Position numbers and translations under genes: made by a program. The notes under the pieces are model-generated. The model was given only the letters and a program-made list of their open reading frames with translations. It was not told the DNA's origin and searched no databases. 64,000 nucleotides of DNA from Chitinophaga pinensis (lineage in GTDB: Bacteria; Bacteroidota; Bacteroidia; UBA4408). The stretch lies in NCBI GenBank assembly GCA_945861665.1, contig CAMAVS010000005.1, positions 1 to 64,000 of the forward strand. Reading direction: 5' to 3'. Numbering within the stretch: position 1 is the first letter of the stretch; every line of letters begins with the position of its first letter. Of the stretch, positions 16,885-26,588 are shown one piece after another.

Positions 16885-18117
16885 ATGACAGTTCAAGAAA
16901 TTAAAAACAGATTTGGAATAATTGGAAGCTCCCCATCACTCGACAGGGCAATTGATATTGCAATGCAAGTTGCTCCAACAGATTTAACGGCATTGATCAC
17001 TGGTGAAAGTGGGACAGGAAAAGAAGTATTTCCACAAATAATACATAACCTTAGCACACGTAAACACGGTCAGTACATTGCTGTAAACTGCGGTGCAATT
17101 CCTGAAGGAACAATTGACTCCGAACTATTCGGCCACGAAAAAGGTTCATTTACAGGGGCACACGAAGCGCGTAAAGGATATTTTGAAGTTGCTAATGGAG
17201 GAACTATTTTCTTAGATGAAGTGGCCGAAATGCCAATTGCTACGCAAGCACGTTTATTGCGTGTTTTGGAAAGTGGCGAATTTATAAAAGTAGGTGCATC
17301 AAAAGTATTGAAAACGGATGTACGAGTTGTTGCCGCCACAAATGTTAACATTCAACAAGCCATTGAAAAAGGCAAATTTCGTGAGGACTTATATTACCGC
17401 CTTAATACAGTTCCTATTGTTATTCCTCCTTTACGAGAAAGAAAACAGGACATACATTTACTTTTCAGAAAATTCGCTACGGATTTTTCTTCCAGGTATC
17501 GAATGCCGAACATTAAACTAAATACTGATGCCGAACAACTTTTGGCTAATTACTATTGGCAAGGCAATGTTCGTCAACTAAAAAATATTACTGAGCAAAT
17601 TTCTGTGATTGAAAAAACGCGCGACATCAATGCAGAAATATTATTAAAGTACTTGCCAATGGTTTCAAAATCATCGCTACCAATGTTATTTAATAATTCT
17701 GGAAACACTGAATACTCAGAAAGAGATTTGCTGTATAAAGTACTTTTTGAAATGAAAAAAGATTTAACTGATTTAAAAAAAATAGTTGTAGATATAATTA
17801 ATAGCGATGGAAACCTAAACAATGATATTATCAATAATAACTCGCAAACACTTAAAAAATTATATCAAGATGTACAAACTTCAGATAACAATGAAACGAC
17901 TTCCATTCAACTTCATCAACCTATTATAAAACAAAAAGAAATTGTGCAAATGCCACCTATTGAAATTGAAGATTCATTGTCGTTAGAAGACAAAGAATTA
18001 GAACTTATTAAAAAAGCCTTACAAAAACACAATGGTAGAAGGAAAAATGCTGCAAAGGAATTGGGGATTTCAGAAAGAACCTTGTACAGAAAAATAAATG
18101 AACACAGCATTAAGTAA
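16885..18117 (+). CDS. Sigma-54-dependent transcriptional activator without receiver domain
   Basis: The 410-residue AAA+ enhancer-binding protein begins almost directly with the ATPase domain. It has Walker A GESGTGKE (about 40-47), the sigma-54 contact loop GSFTGA (87-92, Ser in place of the usual Ala), Walker B GGTIFLDEVAEMP, and the arginine-finger region REDLYYRLNTVPI. A variable linker (about 235-365) is followed by a C-terminal Fis-type helix-turn-helix (NAAKELGISERTLYRKI). With no sensory domain, its activity must be set by expression level or a partner protein. It sits 123 bp after miaB and 32 bp before lptE; its targets are unknown. Confidence 0.92.
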   Translation: MTVQEIKNRFGIIGSSPSLDRAIDIAMQVAPTDLTALITGESGTGKEVFPQIIHNLSTRKHGQYIAVNCGAIPEGTIDSELFGHEKGSFTGAHEARKGYFEVANGGTIFLDEVAEMPIATQARLLRVLESGEFIKVGASKVLKTDVRVVAATNVNIQQAIEKGKFREDLYYRLNTVPIVIPPLRERKQDIHLLFRKFATDFSSRYRMPNIKLNTDAEQLLANYYWQGNVRQLKNITEQISVIEKTRDINAEILLKYLPMVSKSSLPMLFNNSGNTEYSERDLLYKVLFEMKKDLTDLKKIVVDIINSDGNLNNDIINNNSQTLKKLYQDVQTSDNNETTSIQLHQPIIKQKEIVQMPPIEIEDSLSLEDKELELIKKALQKHNGRRKNAAKELGISERTLYRKINEHSIK

Positions 18118-18149
18118 ATAGTTATAAATAATTAGTTATAAGTTTAAAA

Positions 18150-18689
18150 TTGAAACAAACAAAAAATATATTATTGTTTAGCTCTCGGCTCTTGCTTATT
18201 GCTTATTGGCTCTTGCTTATTGGCTCTATTAGTAGTTGCAAGTTAAATTATTCATTCACCGGAGCAAGCATTCCGCCCGAAGTAAAAACGGTTTCTATTC
18301 AGTATTTCCCTAACAATGCATCTATTATTAAGCCAACATTAAGTCAATCTTTTACCGAAACTCTAAGGGATATTTTTACGTCACAAACAAATTTATCATT
18401 GATAAACAAAGGGGGCGATTTAAATTTTGAAGGTTCAATTACCGGCTATACTGTTAGCCCTATTGCAATACAAAGCAACGATGCAGCAGCATTAAACAGA
18501 TTAACCATTACTGTAAACGTAAAATTCACCAACAAAAAAAATGAAAAGCAAAATTTCGAAACGTATTTTTCGCGTTTTGCTGATTACGGCAGTTCGCAAA
18601 ACTTGTCAGCTGTAGAGGATCAATTGATAAAGGATATAAATACGCAACTCACGCAAGATATATTTAATAAATCAGTTACAAATTGGTAA
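18150..18689 (+). CDS. lptE: LptE-type LPS assembly lipoprotein
   Basis: The 179-residue lipoprotein is probably LptE, which plugs the LptD barrel to deliver LPS to the outer leaflet. The lipoprotein signal ends at Cys30 (IGSISSCKLNYSFTGASIPP); the KLNYSFTGASIP start of the mature protein and the pattern of the remainder fit Bacteroidota LptE. No ATG precedes the signal peptide in frame, so the TTG at 18150 is the likely start. The hydrophobic core contains an in-frame 21-bp duplication (see 18187-18222). Its position between a sigma-54 activator and secG is an arrangement I recognise from this phylum. Confidence 0.8.
   Translation: MKQTKNILLFSSRLLLIAYWLLLIGSISSCKLNYSFTGASIPPEVKTVSIQYFPNNASIIKPTLSQSFTETLRDIFTSQTNLSLINKGGDLNFEGSITGYTVSPIAIQSNDAAALNRLTITVNVKFTNKKNEKQNFETYFSRFADYGSSQNLSAVEDQLIKDINTQLTQDIFNKSVTNW
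18187..18222 (+). repeat. 21-bp tandem duplication in the lptE signal peptide
   Basis: GGCTCTTGCTTATTG occurs at 18187-18201 and again at 18208-18222. The 21-bp offset is seven codons, so the frame is kept and the hydrophobic core reads LLLIAYW-LLLIGS. It lengthens the signal helix without breaking it. Confidence 0.75.
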
Positions 18690-18699
18690 TGCAGAGGTT

Positions 18700-19560
18700 A
18701 TGAATAAGCAACAATTTATTCAATTTATACTTTCGCCTGAAAAATTAAATTCCGAGACTGTTAATCAGCTAGGTAGTTTAATTAACGACTTTCCTTATTT
18801 TCAAACAGCACATTTACTTTACTTAAAATCACTTCACAATCAAAGTAGTATACATTACAATTCTCAATTAAAAATTACAGCCGCTTATGTAACAGATAGA
18901 AAGGTACTATATAATTTAATCACCGATAAATACACAATAGAGCAACCTTTTACAGAAGATAAAAAACAAACAGGTGCATTAACTGATGTAACAAAAAAAA
19001 CTGAGCAAGAAACTGAAAATATTGATTTTATTACTGATAATAACATATATGAATCAATAGAAAAAAAATTAAATGCTCAAATTCTTTCAGAAATTATTAA
19101 TACAACAACAATTCAAGAAATCGTTGAGACAAATACACTTGCTGAAATAAATTTTGAAGACAAATCGAAAACGGAAGAAATAACAATTACAGTACCACAA
19201 CTAAACACAAGCGGGCAAAATACTTTTTCAGATTGGCTGAAGCGAACTAAAAACACACATAATAATCAAATAAACATTGAAACTAGTAAGCAAAATGCTT
19301 TAGTCAATTCGTTTATTACTACAGAACCAAGACTGTCCAAAAAAACGGCATTCTACTCCCCTGTTGATATGGCTCGAAAAAGTGTAACAGAAAACATTTC
19401 AATTATTACCGAAACACTAGCCAAAGTATATATGCAACAAGGCAACCTTATTACTGCAAAAAAAGCCTATGAAAATTTAAGTTTGAAATTTCCCGAAAAA
19501 AGCGTTTACTTTGCAGCCCAAATAAAAAGTATAAACAAACAACTAAATAGTAAAAAATGA
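18700..19560 (+). CDS. Hypothetical protein with a TPR-like C-terminus
   Basis: The 286-residue protein has a conserved-looking N-terminal helical part (QQFIQFILSPEKL, NDFPYFQTAHLLYLKSL), a Thr/Glu/Asn-rich central region with little predicted structure (about 90-215), and one C-terminal tetratricopeptide-like hairpin (ETLAKVYMQQGNLITAKKAY). No signal peptide is present. Its last codon overlaps the secG start (ATGA at 19557), so it is coupled to secG, and it follows lptE by 10 bp. That placement between envelope genes hints at an assembly or chaperone-like role, but no function is known to me. Confidence 0.75.
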   Translation: MNKQQFIQFILSPEKLNSETVNQLGSLINDFPYFQTAHLLYLKSLHNQSSIHYNSQLKITAAYVTDRKVLYNLITDKYTIEQPFTEDKKQTGALTDVTKKTEQETENIDFITDNNIYESIEKKLNAQILSEIINTTTIQEIVETNTLAEINFEDKSKTEEITITVPQLNTSGQNTFSDWLKRTKNTHNNQINIETSKQNALVNSFITTEPRLSKKTAFYSPVDMARKSVTENISIITETLAKVYMQQGNLITAKKAYENLSLKFPEKSVYFAAQIKSINKQLNSKK

Positions 19561-19931
19561 GCACAGTAATCTCTATATTAATTATATTTGTATGTGTACT
19601 CCTAATATTGGTAGTATTGATACAAAACTCAAAGGGCGGTGGCTTGTCAGCTAACTTTTCAGCTTCCAACCAAGTATTGGGAGTAAAAAAAACAACCGAA
19701 ACGATAGAAAAAATAACTTGGGGATTAGCAATCACATTGATGGTATTGTGCGTTTCTTCTTCTTTTGTGTCAAACAATAGTTCTGCTACAGGCGAATTAA
19801 AAGACACTGAGTTGAGAGAAAAAATAGAAAGCGCACCCACTACTAAACCTTTGCAAGGTCTTTCTAAAGGAGCTGAGAACGAGGCAGGAACGCCTCCCTC
19901 TGCAGGTGAGTCAAAAGGTACAGAAGATTAA
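19557..19931 (+). CDS. secG: Preprotein translocase subunit SecG
   Basis: The 124-residue SecG has two membrane helices (about 3-22 and 58-78) joined by the family motif LIQNSKGGGLSANFSASNQ, which stimulates SecYEG-driven export. The C-terminal tail (about 80-124) is long, polar and low-complexity, as often seen in Bacteroidota SecG. The start overlaps the previous gene by 4 nt. A 170-bp gap follows before groS. Confidence 0.92.
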   Translation: MSTVISILIIFVCVLLILVVLIQNSKGGGLSANFSASNQVLGVKKTTETIEKITWGLAITLMVLCVSSSFVSNNSSATGELKDTELREKIESAPTTKPLQGLSKGAENEAGTPPSAGESKGTED

Positions 19932-19940
19932 AAATAATTA

Positions 19941-19972
19941 AACTGTCATAAAGACACAATAATCTGACAGTT
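19941..19972. repeat. 8-bp inverted repeat downstream of secG
   Basis: AACTGTCA (19941-19948) and TGACAGTT (19965-19972) are exact inverted copies 16 nt apart, in the secG-groS gap. No T-run follows, so it is not a classical terminator. It is also not the CIRCE element known upstream of many groE operons. It could be an operator or a transcript end. Confidence 0.4.
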
Positions 19973-20101
19973 CAATACTCATTAAGTAGCTATTGCTGAC
20001 AATTTATCTGTAACTTAACCAATATGAAGTTTGGCATTATTAATGACAAATTTGATTAGCATTATTTAATTTTAACTGTTTAACTAAAACACACAACAAA
20101 T

Positions 20102-20392
20102 ATGGCAAAAATTAGTATAAAACCAATAGCAGGAACCCAAAACAGGGTAGTTGTAGAAGCTGCTGCTGCAGAAGAAAAGACGGCAAGTGGGATTATCATC
20201 CCGGATACAGCCAAAGAAAAACCTCAAAAGGGTAAAGTTATTGCCGTTAGTGAAAAAGACGAAAAAAACAATAAACCAGAAGTTAAAATAGGAGACACTG
20301 TTTTGTATGGTAAATACGCAGGAACAGAAGTTCAAATAGCAGGAAAAGATTACTTAATAATGAGAGAAAGCGATATTTTCGCTATAGTATAA
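20102..20392 (+). CDS. groS: Co-chaperonin GroES
   Basis: The 96-residue GroES caps the GroEL chamber. It shows the typical start ([16 protein letters not shown]), the mobile loop region ([19 protein letters not shown], about 23-41), the [10 protein letters not shown] segment and the ending [13 protein letters not shown]. Length is normal. groL follows 56 bp downstream in the same direction, so they form the usual groESL operon. I see no CIRCE repeat upstream. Confidence 0.96.
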   Translation: MAKISIKPIAGTQNRVVVEAAAAEEKTASGIIIPDTAKEKPQKGKVIAVSEKDEKNNKPEVKIGDTVLYGKYAGTEVQIAGKDYLIMRESDIFAIV

Positions 20393-20427
20393 CTTCCTGT
20401 GAGTTAAGAAACAATCAATAATAATAA

Positions 20428-22089
<1,662 letters not shown>

Positions 22090-22107
22090 AATCCTTTATA
22101 TATTATT

Positions 22108-22151
22108 AATCAAAAAAAAGGAAGCTTTAAAAAGTCTTCCTTTTTTTGATT
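22108..22151 (+). terminator. groESL terminator
   Basis: A long stem, AATCAAAAAAA-GGAAG pairing with CTTCC-TTTTTTTGATT, encloses a short A-rich loop, with the T-run inside the 3' arm. It works in both directions by sequence and closes the groESL transcript. Confidence 0.8.
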
Positions 22152-22183
22152 ATAGCGATTGTTATAGCTAAAAATAATTTATT

Positions 22184-22191
22184 TACCTTTG
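22184..22191 (+). promoter_or_regulatory. -7 element upstream of the 143-aa secreted protein
   Basis: TACCTTTG matches TAnnTTTG. A TTG lies 22 bp upstream, slightly farther than usual. The leader CCTAAAAATTAAAA that follows (22195-22208) is shared with the rpsO leader. Confidence 0.6.
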
Positions 22192-22217
22192 TACCCTAAA
22201 AATTAAAACTTTATATA

Positions 22218-22649
22218 ATGAAAAAAATAATAGGACTAATTACTATTTGTTTACTTATTGCTTCAACAAGCGTAACATTAGCACAAAAAAAAGTAAAACA
22301 ACCGAAATATTTAGAAAATAAAATTTTCATAATCGGAATGAACGAAACCGGAAAAAAGGATATTCCGGACGAATTAACTTTCAGAAGCTTTAAATTAAAA
22401 TCGAATTTTATGACCACCAAGTTCGGATTTCAACCTGGCGCTTATACATTTGAAGTCGACTCATCGGATGCAGAAAATCCTTATTTTTCTTTTGAAGCGA
22501 CTTCTACGTTAGGGAAAGAAGAAGTAAAATACACAGGTACTATTACCGCTGATGAAATAGAAGGCACTGCCTCTATTAGTAAAGGTGGTAAGATAAAAAA
22601 GGAGTTTAACTTTGCAGGAACATTAAAAAACCCTAAAAAGAAAAAATAA
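22218..22649 (+). CDS. Small secreted hypothetical protein
   Basis: The 143-residue protein has a signal peptide (about 1-22, cleaved after TLA) and a basic mature protein that begins QKKVKQPKY and ends PKKKK. The middle is beta-rich, with a KYTGTITADEIEGTASI segment resembling repeats in small periplasmic barrel-like proteins. I do not recognise the family. It has its own promoter (-7 at 22184) and stands between the groESL terminator and the desaturase gene, 24 bp before the latter. Confidence 0.7.
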   Translation: MKKIIGLITICLLIASTSVTLAQKKVKQPKYLENKIFIIGMNETGKKDIPDELTFRSFKLKSNFMTTKFGFQPGAYTFEVDSSDAENPYFSFEATSTLGKEEVKYTGTITADEIEGTASISKGGKIKKEFNFAGTLKNPKKKK

Positions 22650-22673
22650 TTATATAGTTATCCCAAAACATTA

Positions 22674-23738
22674 ATGTCAAGAGTTACTTTCAACAATAAG
22701 GGGAATTTATTTTTTGTTAATATTAAACAAAAAGTAGACGATTATTTTAAAGAAAATAACTTAAGCCCTTCCGGTAGCTTTAAGTTGTACCACAAGGCAA
22801 TTGTACTATATAGTATTGCTATCGCTTCCTATATTACTTTGGTGTTTTTTACCCCCACCGTACTTATTTCACTTGCATTGTGTGTAATCTTAGGTTTAGC
22901 ATTTGCATCAATTGGTTTTAATGTGATGCACGATGGTGCGCACGGAAGCTATTCGAACAAAGAATGGATAAACAAACTAATGGCGTTTTCACTTAACATT
23001 ATGGGCGGCAGTGCGTTTATGTGGAAAATAAAACACAACATAGTGCACCATACCTTTACAAACATTGATGAAGTAGATGATGACATTGATATTAAACCTT
23101 GGATGAGAGTGAGCAAAACGCAACCACTAAAATGGATTCATCGTTTTCAGCACATTTACTGGATTGCTCTATATGGTATCATGTATATATTTTGGGTTTA
23201 TTACCTCGATTTTCAAAAATACTTTTCTGGTAAAATTGGTGACACAAAAGTGGCAGGAATGACCATCAGCGAACACATTGTTTTTTGGATGACTAAGTTG
23301 ATTTATACGTTTTTTATATTTTTACTTCCTATTATAAACATAGGATTAATAGAAACAATTGTTGGTTATTTAGTAATGGCTACAGTTTGTGGTGTTGTTA
23401 TAAGTACTGTTTTTCAATTAGCACACGTTGTAGAAAACGTAGACTTTCCATTGCCCGATGAAAAAACCAATAAAATTGAAAACGAATGGGCGGTGCATCA
23501 AGTGCTTACAACAGCTAACTTCGCCACAAAAAGTAAAATGGTATCGTGGTTTGTTGGAGGATTAAATTTTCAAATAGAACACCATCTTTTCCCTAGAATT
23601 AGTCATATTCATTATCCGCAAATTAGCCATTTTGTAAAAGAAACCTGCGAGCAATTTAATGTACGTTATAATGAGTTCCCAACTGTACTTAGTGCAATTC
23701 GCTCCCACATTCAACAATTAAAGTATACCGGAGTGTAA
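22674..23738 (+). CDS. Membrane fatty acid desaturase (delta-6/linoleoyl-CoA type)
   Basis: The 354-residue integral membrane di-iron enzyme introduces a double bond into an acyl chain. The three His boxes of the front-end/acyl-lipid desaturases are present: HDGAH (about 88-92), HNIVHH (about 122-127) and QIEHH (about 300-304). Two hydrophobic hairpins separate them. The QxxHH third box is typical of front-end desaturases; here there is no fused cytochrome b5 domain. Such genes adjust membrane fluidity, for example in the cold. It follows the 143-aa gene by 24 bp and may share its promoter. Confidence 0.9.
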   Translation: MSRVTFNNKGNLFFVNIKQKVDDYFKENNLSPSGSFKLYHKAIVLYSIAIASYITLVFFTPTVLISLALCVILGLAFASIGFNVMHDGAHGSYSNKEWINKLMAFSLNIMGGSAFMWKIKHNIVHHTFTNIDEVDDDIDIKPWMRVSKTQPLKWIHRFQHIYWIALYGIMYIFWVYYLDFQKYFSGKIGDTKVAGMTISEHIVFWMTKLIYTFFIFLLPIINIGLIETIVGYLVMATVCGVVISTVFQLAHVVENVDFPLPDEKTNKIENEWAVHQVLTTANFATKSKMVSWFVGGLNFQIEHHLFPRISHIHYPQISHFVKETCEQFNVRYNEFPTVLSAIRSHIQQLKYTGV

Positions 23739-23836
23739 ATTTGAAGTATGAAAGAATTTTTTCGTAAACTTTCACCTTAACTATCAAGCATTTACATATT
23801 TTTCATACAAAGATTCGTATTTTGTCTATTTTTTTA

Positions 23837-23844
23837 TATATTTG
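23837..23844 (+). promoter_or_regulatory. -7 element of the T9SS cargo gene
   Basis: TATATTTG matches the -7 consensus 37 bp upstream of the ATG at 23882. I see no well-spaced -33 element; the TTTTG at 23820 is only 12 bp away. Confidence 0.5.
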
Positions 23845-23881
23845 CCTATCGTAACATTATCGTAATATTATACTAACAATT

Positions 23882-26053
23882 ATGAAAACAAAAGTACTTT
23901 CGAAATTATTTTCTACAATTGCCCTTATGGCAGTTTCGTGCGTAGGCTATGCACAAATACAAACATTAACCTATACGGATTCGTTTAGATTAAATATTGC
24001 TTCAACTGCTGCACAAAAAACTACTTGGGATAATTATAGAGCCACACTAACAGCTAACCATTGTTGGACTTCAGTTCAAATAAAAGGAACATTTAGCGCT
24101 TTGGGAAAAACAACTTCCGACCCTGCTACAGTTGCATCAATTGCTGCTGCACTAAGATCCGGATCAGCCGGTAGTTTTACATTTGGTGCAAATACTTGGC
24201 GTGTTGGTACTTGTGGCACAGGTATTGAATTGTCTTGCAATTCAAATATTTGTAATTGTATAAATCCGGCTTATTCAATCCGTCCGGGTGGTTTAAGTAC
24301 AATTTGGGGTGGTGTTGCTACTACCAATTGTAATGCTCCAACCCAGCGAATTACTGTTGTTTTTAGTTACTTCGGCACCCCATCACCGACACCTGTTGCA
24401 GGTAATACTTCGGTTTGCGAAAACTCAACTCACGTTTATACTTGCGATACTGTGCTTGGAGCTACCTCATATAATTGGTCAGTTCCTCCTGGTGCAACAA
24501 TCCTGTCTGGTCAAACTACTACTACTTTAACTGTAATTTATGGTGGGCCTGTTGTAAGTCAAGTTTCTGTATTTGCTGATGGACCCTGTGGACCAGGAGT
24601 TATTGCTACAAGACCCGTACAAGTTTTCCCTTACCCAGTTATTGTTATGGCTAATTTCCCAGGAACCTGTGACAATGTTGCTCCATTTGCACTTACCGGT
24701 GGGCTACCTCTAGGAGGTACTTATTCAGGAAACGGTGTTGCCGCAGGAATATTTGATCCAATTGCTGCAGGACCGGGAACTCATTTAATAACATATACAG
24801 TAAGTGCTAATGGATGTACTTCTAATTTAGGACGTAACATTACCGTTTACTCTGCAACACCTTGTGTGTTAAGCCCATTTGTTACAAATTGCAGTTATAC
24901 TGCAGCCTATCCGTTAACAGGAGGGTTGCCTGTAGGTGGCGTTTACTCGGGTAATGGTGTTGTTCCTGGACAAATGTTTAACCCTGCTGCAGCTGGTGTA
25001 GGTTCTCATTTAATTACTTACTCTTATCCAAGTCCTTACGGATGCATTTCTACTGATACGCAACGTATTGTTGTAAATCAATCTGCTACTGTTACAATGA
25101 GTCAGTTAAGTCCTGTTTGTGTAGACGCAAACGCTTATGCTTTATCGGGAGGTTTACCACTTGGTGGTACTTATTACGGTAACGGTGTTTCAAACGGAAT
25201 GTTTAATGCAATGGCTGCAGGAGTTGGAACGCATACTATTACTTATATATTTGCAGATACCACTACATGTACAGATACTGCAATTACTACTATAACCATT
25301 TACCCTTTACCACTTGTTACACTATCTGAAATGAGTGCAATGTGTGAAAGCGAAGCGGCCATTTTATTAAATGGCGGAGCACCGGCAGGAGGAGTTTATT
25401 CCGGTACTGGTGTGAATGCAGGTATGTTCGCCCCGGCTGTTGCAGGCCAAGGTGGTCACACGATTACATACACATACACGGATGGAAACGGATGTGTTAA
25501 CAGTTCATATCAAACTGTAATAGTATTACAAGCACCAACAATAACTTTTCCTGTTTTTGCTCCAAGTACTGTTTGTATGGACGCTGCCAATGTTCAAAAT
25601 CAAGTAAGTTTAAACAGTGCATTGCCTGCGGGTGGTAATTATATCGGAAGCGGTGTGGTTGCCAACATCTTCTACCCTGCTATAGCGGGTGCAGGTGCAC
25701 ATGTTGTTACATACATTTATACAAATGGTTTTGGTTGTACTGACTCTGCTCAACGTACCATAACAGTTACAAACTGCACAGGTGTTGAAGAAGGACTTGT
25801 AGCTGTATCAGCTCAAGTATTCCCAAATCCAAACAACGGTGATTTTACTTTATCTATTGATTTAAACACTACTCAAAATGTTAGTTTAACAATGAGCAAT
25901 GCATTGGGTCAGGTAATTTACCAATCAGAACAAAAATTAGCAGAGGGTAATTCTAAATTGAACCTTTCTATTAAGGATCAACAAGCAGGTATTTACTTTA
26001 TGCAAGTTAAGACTGATAAAGGCTTAACCGTAAAAAGAATTATACTGGAATAA
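23882..26053 (+). CDS. T9SS-secreted repeat protein with type A sorting domain
   Basis: The 723-residue exported protein has a signal peptide at residues 1-24 (ending GYA) and an unrecognised N-terminal domain (about 25-170) with several cysteines. A PKD-like domain follows (about 170-250), then five repeats of about 75 residues starting near 253, 327, 402, 478 and 553, each built around GGLPLGGTYSGNGV and an AGxGTHxITY strand. The C-terminal type A sorting domain begins at about 645 (VFPNPNNGDFTLSI) and ends GLTVKRIILE, which directs export through the type IX system and surface attachment. It is probably an adhesin-like surface protein. A terminator follows at 26077. Confidence 0.9.
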   Translation: MKTKVLSKLFSTIALMAVSCVGYAQIQTLTYTDSFRLNIASTAAQKTTWDNYRATLTANHCWTSVQIKGTFSALGKTTSDPATVASIAAALRSGSAGSFTFGANTWRVGTCGTGIELSCNSNICNCINPAYSIRPGGLSTIWGGVATTNCNAPTQRITVVFSYFGTPSPTPVAGNTSVCENSTHVYTCDTVLGATSYNWSVPPGATILSGQTTTTLTVIYGGPVVSQVSVFADGPCGPGVIATRPVQVFPYPVIVMANFPGTCDNVAPFALTGGLPLGGTYSGNGVAAGIFDPIAAGPGTHLITYTVSANGCTSNLGRNITVYSATPCVLSPFVTNCSYTAAYPLTGGLPVGGVYSGNGVVPGQMFNPAAAGVGSHLITYSYPSPYGCISTDTQRIVVNQSATVTMSQLSPVCVDANAYALSGGLPLGGTYYGNGVSNGMFNAMAAGVGTHTITYIFADTTTCTDTAITTITIYPLPLVTLSEMSAMCESEAAILLNGGAPAGGVYSGTGVNAGMFAPAVAGQGGHTITYTYTDGNGCVNSSYQTVIVLQAPTITFPVFAPSTVCMDAANVQNQVSLNSALPAGGNYIGSGVVANIFYPAIAGAGAHVVTYIYTNGFGCTDSAQRTITVTNCTGVEEGLVAVSAQVFPNPNNGDFTLSIDLNTTQNVSLTMSNALGQVIYQSEQKLAEGNSKLNLSIKDQQAGIYFMQVKTDKGLTVKRIILE

Positions 26054-26076
26054 ATAGAATTCTAGATTCTTATTAT

Positions 26077-26106
26077 AAAGAGGCTTCGAAATATCGAAGC
26101 CTCTTT
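26077..26106 (+). terminator. Terminator after the T9SS cargo gene
   Basis: AAAGAGGCTTCG pairs with CGAAGCCTCTTT across a 6-nt loop, followed by a T-rich stretch. This is a canonical intrinsic terminator. Confidence 0.85.
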
Positions 26107-26127
26107 CTTTTTATGCTAATCTATTTA

Positions 26128-26157
26128 TTGTCTAATTGAAAGAATATTGTATCTTTG
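26128..26157 (+). promoter_or_regulatory. rpsO promoter
   Basis: TTG (26128-26130), a 19-bp spacer and TATCTTTG (26150-26157) match the Bacteroidota consensus. The leader begins CCTAAAAATTAAAA and is A-rich, which suits translation without a Shine-Dalgarno sequence. Confidence 0.8.
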
Positions 26158-26193
26158 CAGTCCTAAAAATTAAAAACAAAAAAATTAATACCG

Positions 26194-26463
26194 ATGTACT
26201 TAACAACAGAAGTTAAAAAAGAAATTTTCAAAAAACACGGAAAGGCAGAAACCAACACCGGTAATTCAGAAGGCCAAATAGCATTGTTTACTTTTAGAAT
26301 TAGCCATTTGACAGAGCATTTGAAAAAGAACAAACACGATGTAAATACCCAAAAATCGCTTATAAATTTAGTAGGTAAAAGACGTAGCTTATTGGATTAC
26401 TTAAAAGCTACCGAAATTGGTCGCTACAGAGCAATCATAAAAGAACTAGACTTACGTAAATAA
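26194..26463 (+). CDS. rpsO: Ribosomal protein S15
   Basis: The 89-residue S15 binds the central domain of 16S rRNA. It shows TGNSEGQIALFTFRISHLTEHL and the conserved GKRRSLLDYLKATEIGRYR near the C-terminus, both RNA-contacting segments. Length is standard. It has its own promoter and a terminator at 26481, with pnp 125 bp downstream, the classic rpsO-pnp gene order. Confidence 0.97.
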   Translation: MYLTTEVKKEIFKKHGKAETNTGNSEGQIALFTFRISHLTEHLKKNKHDVNTQKSLINLVGKRRSLLDYLKATEIGRYRAIIKELDLRK

Positions 26464-26480
26464 ACATTTGCGTATCCAAT

Positions 26481-26513
26481 AAAAGGCAATCGTTGATTGC
26501 CTTTTGTTTTTTT
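26481..26513 (+). terminator. rpsO terminator
   Basis: AAAAGGCAATC pairs with GATTGCCTTTT around a GTT loop and is followed by GTTTTTTT. It separates rpsO from pnp, though read-through is possible. Confidence 0.85.
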
Positions 26514-26588
26514 ATAGAAATCATAAACACAATAAATATAAACCCTGTGCAAGCCTAAAGATGAAACTTGCGCTACAATTAAATTAAA

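Noticed and set aside
19932-20101. CIRCE-type heat-shock operator upstream of groS
   Set aside because: No TTAGCACTC-N9-GAGTGCTAA pair is present; the only inverted repeat is AACTGTCA/TGACAGTT near secG.
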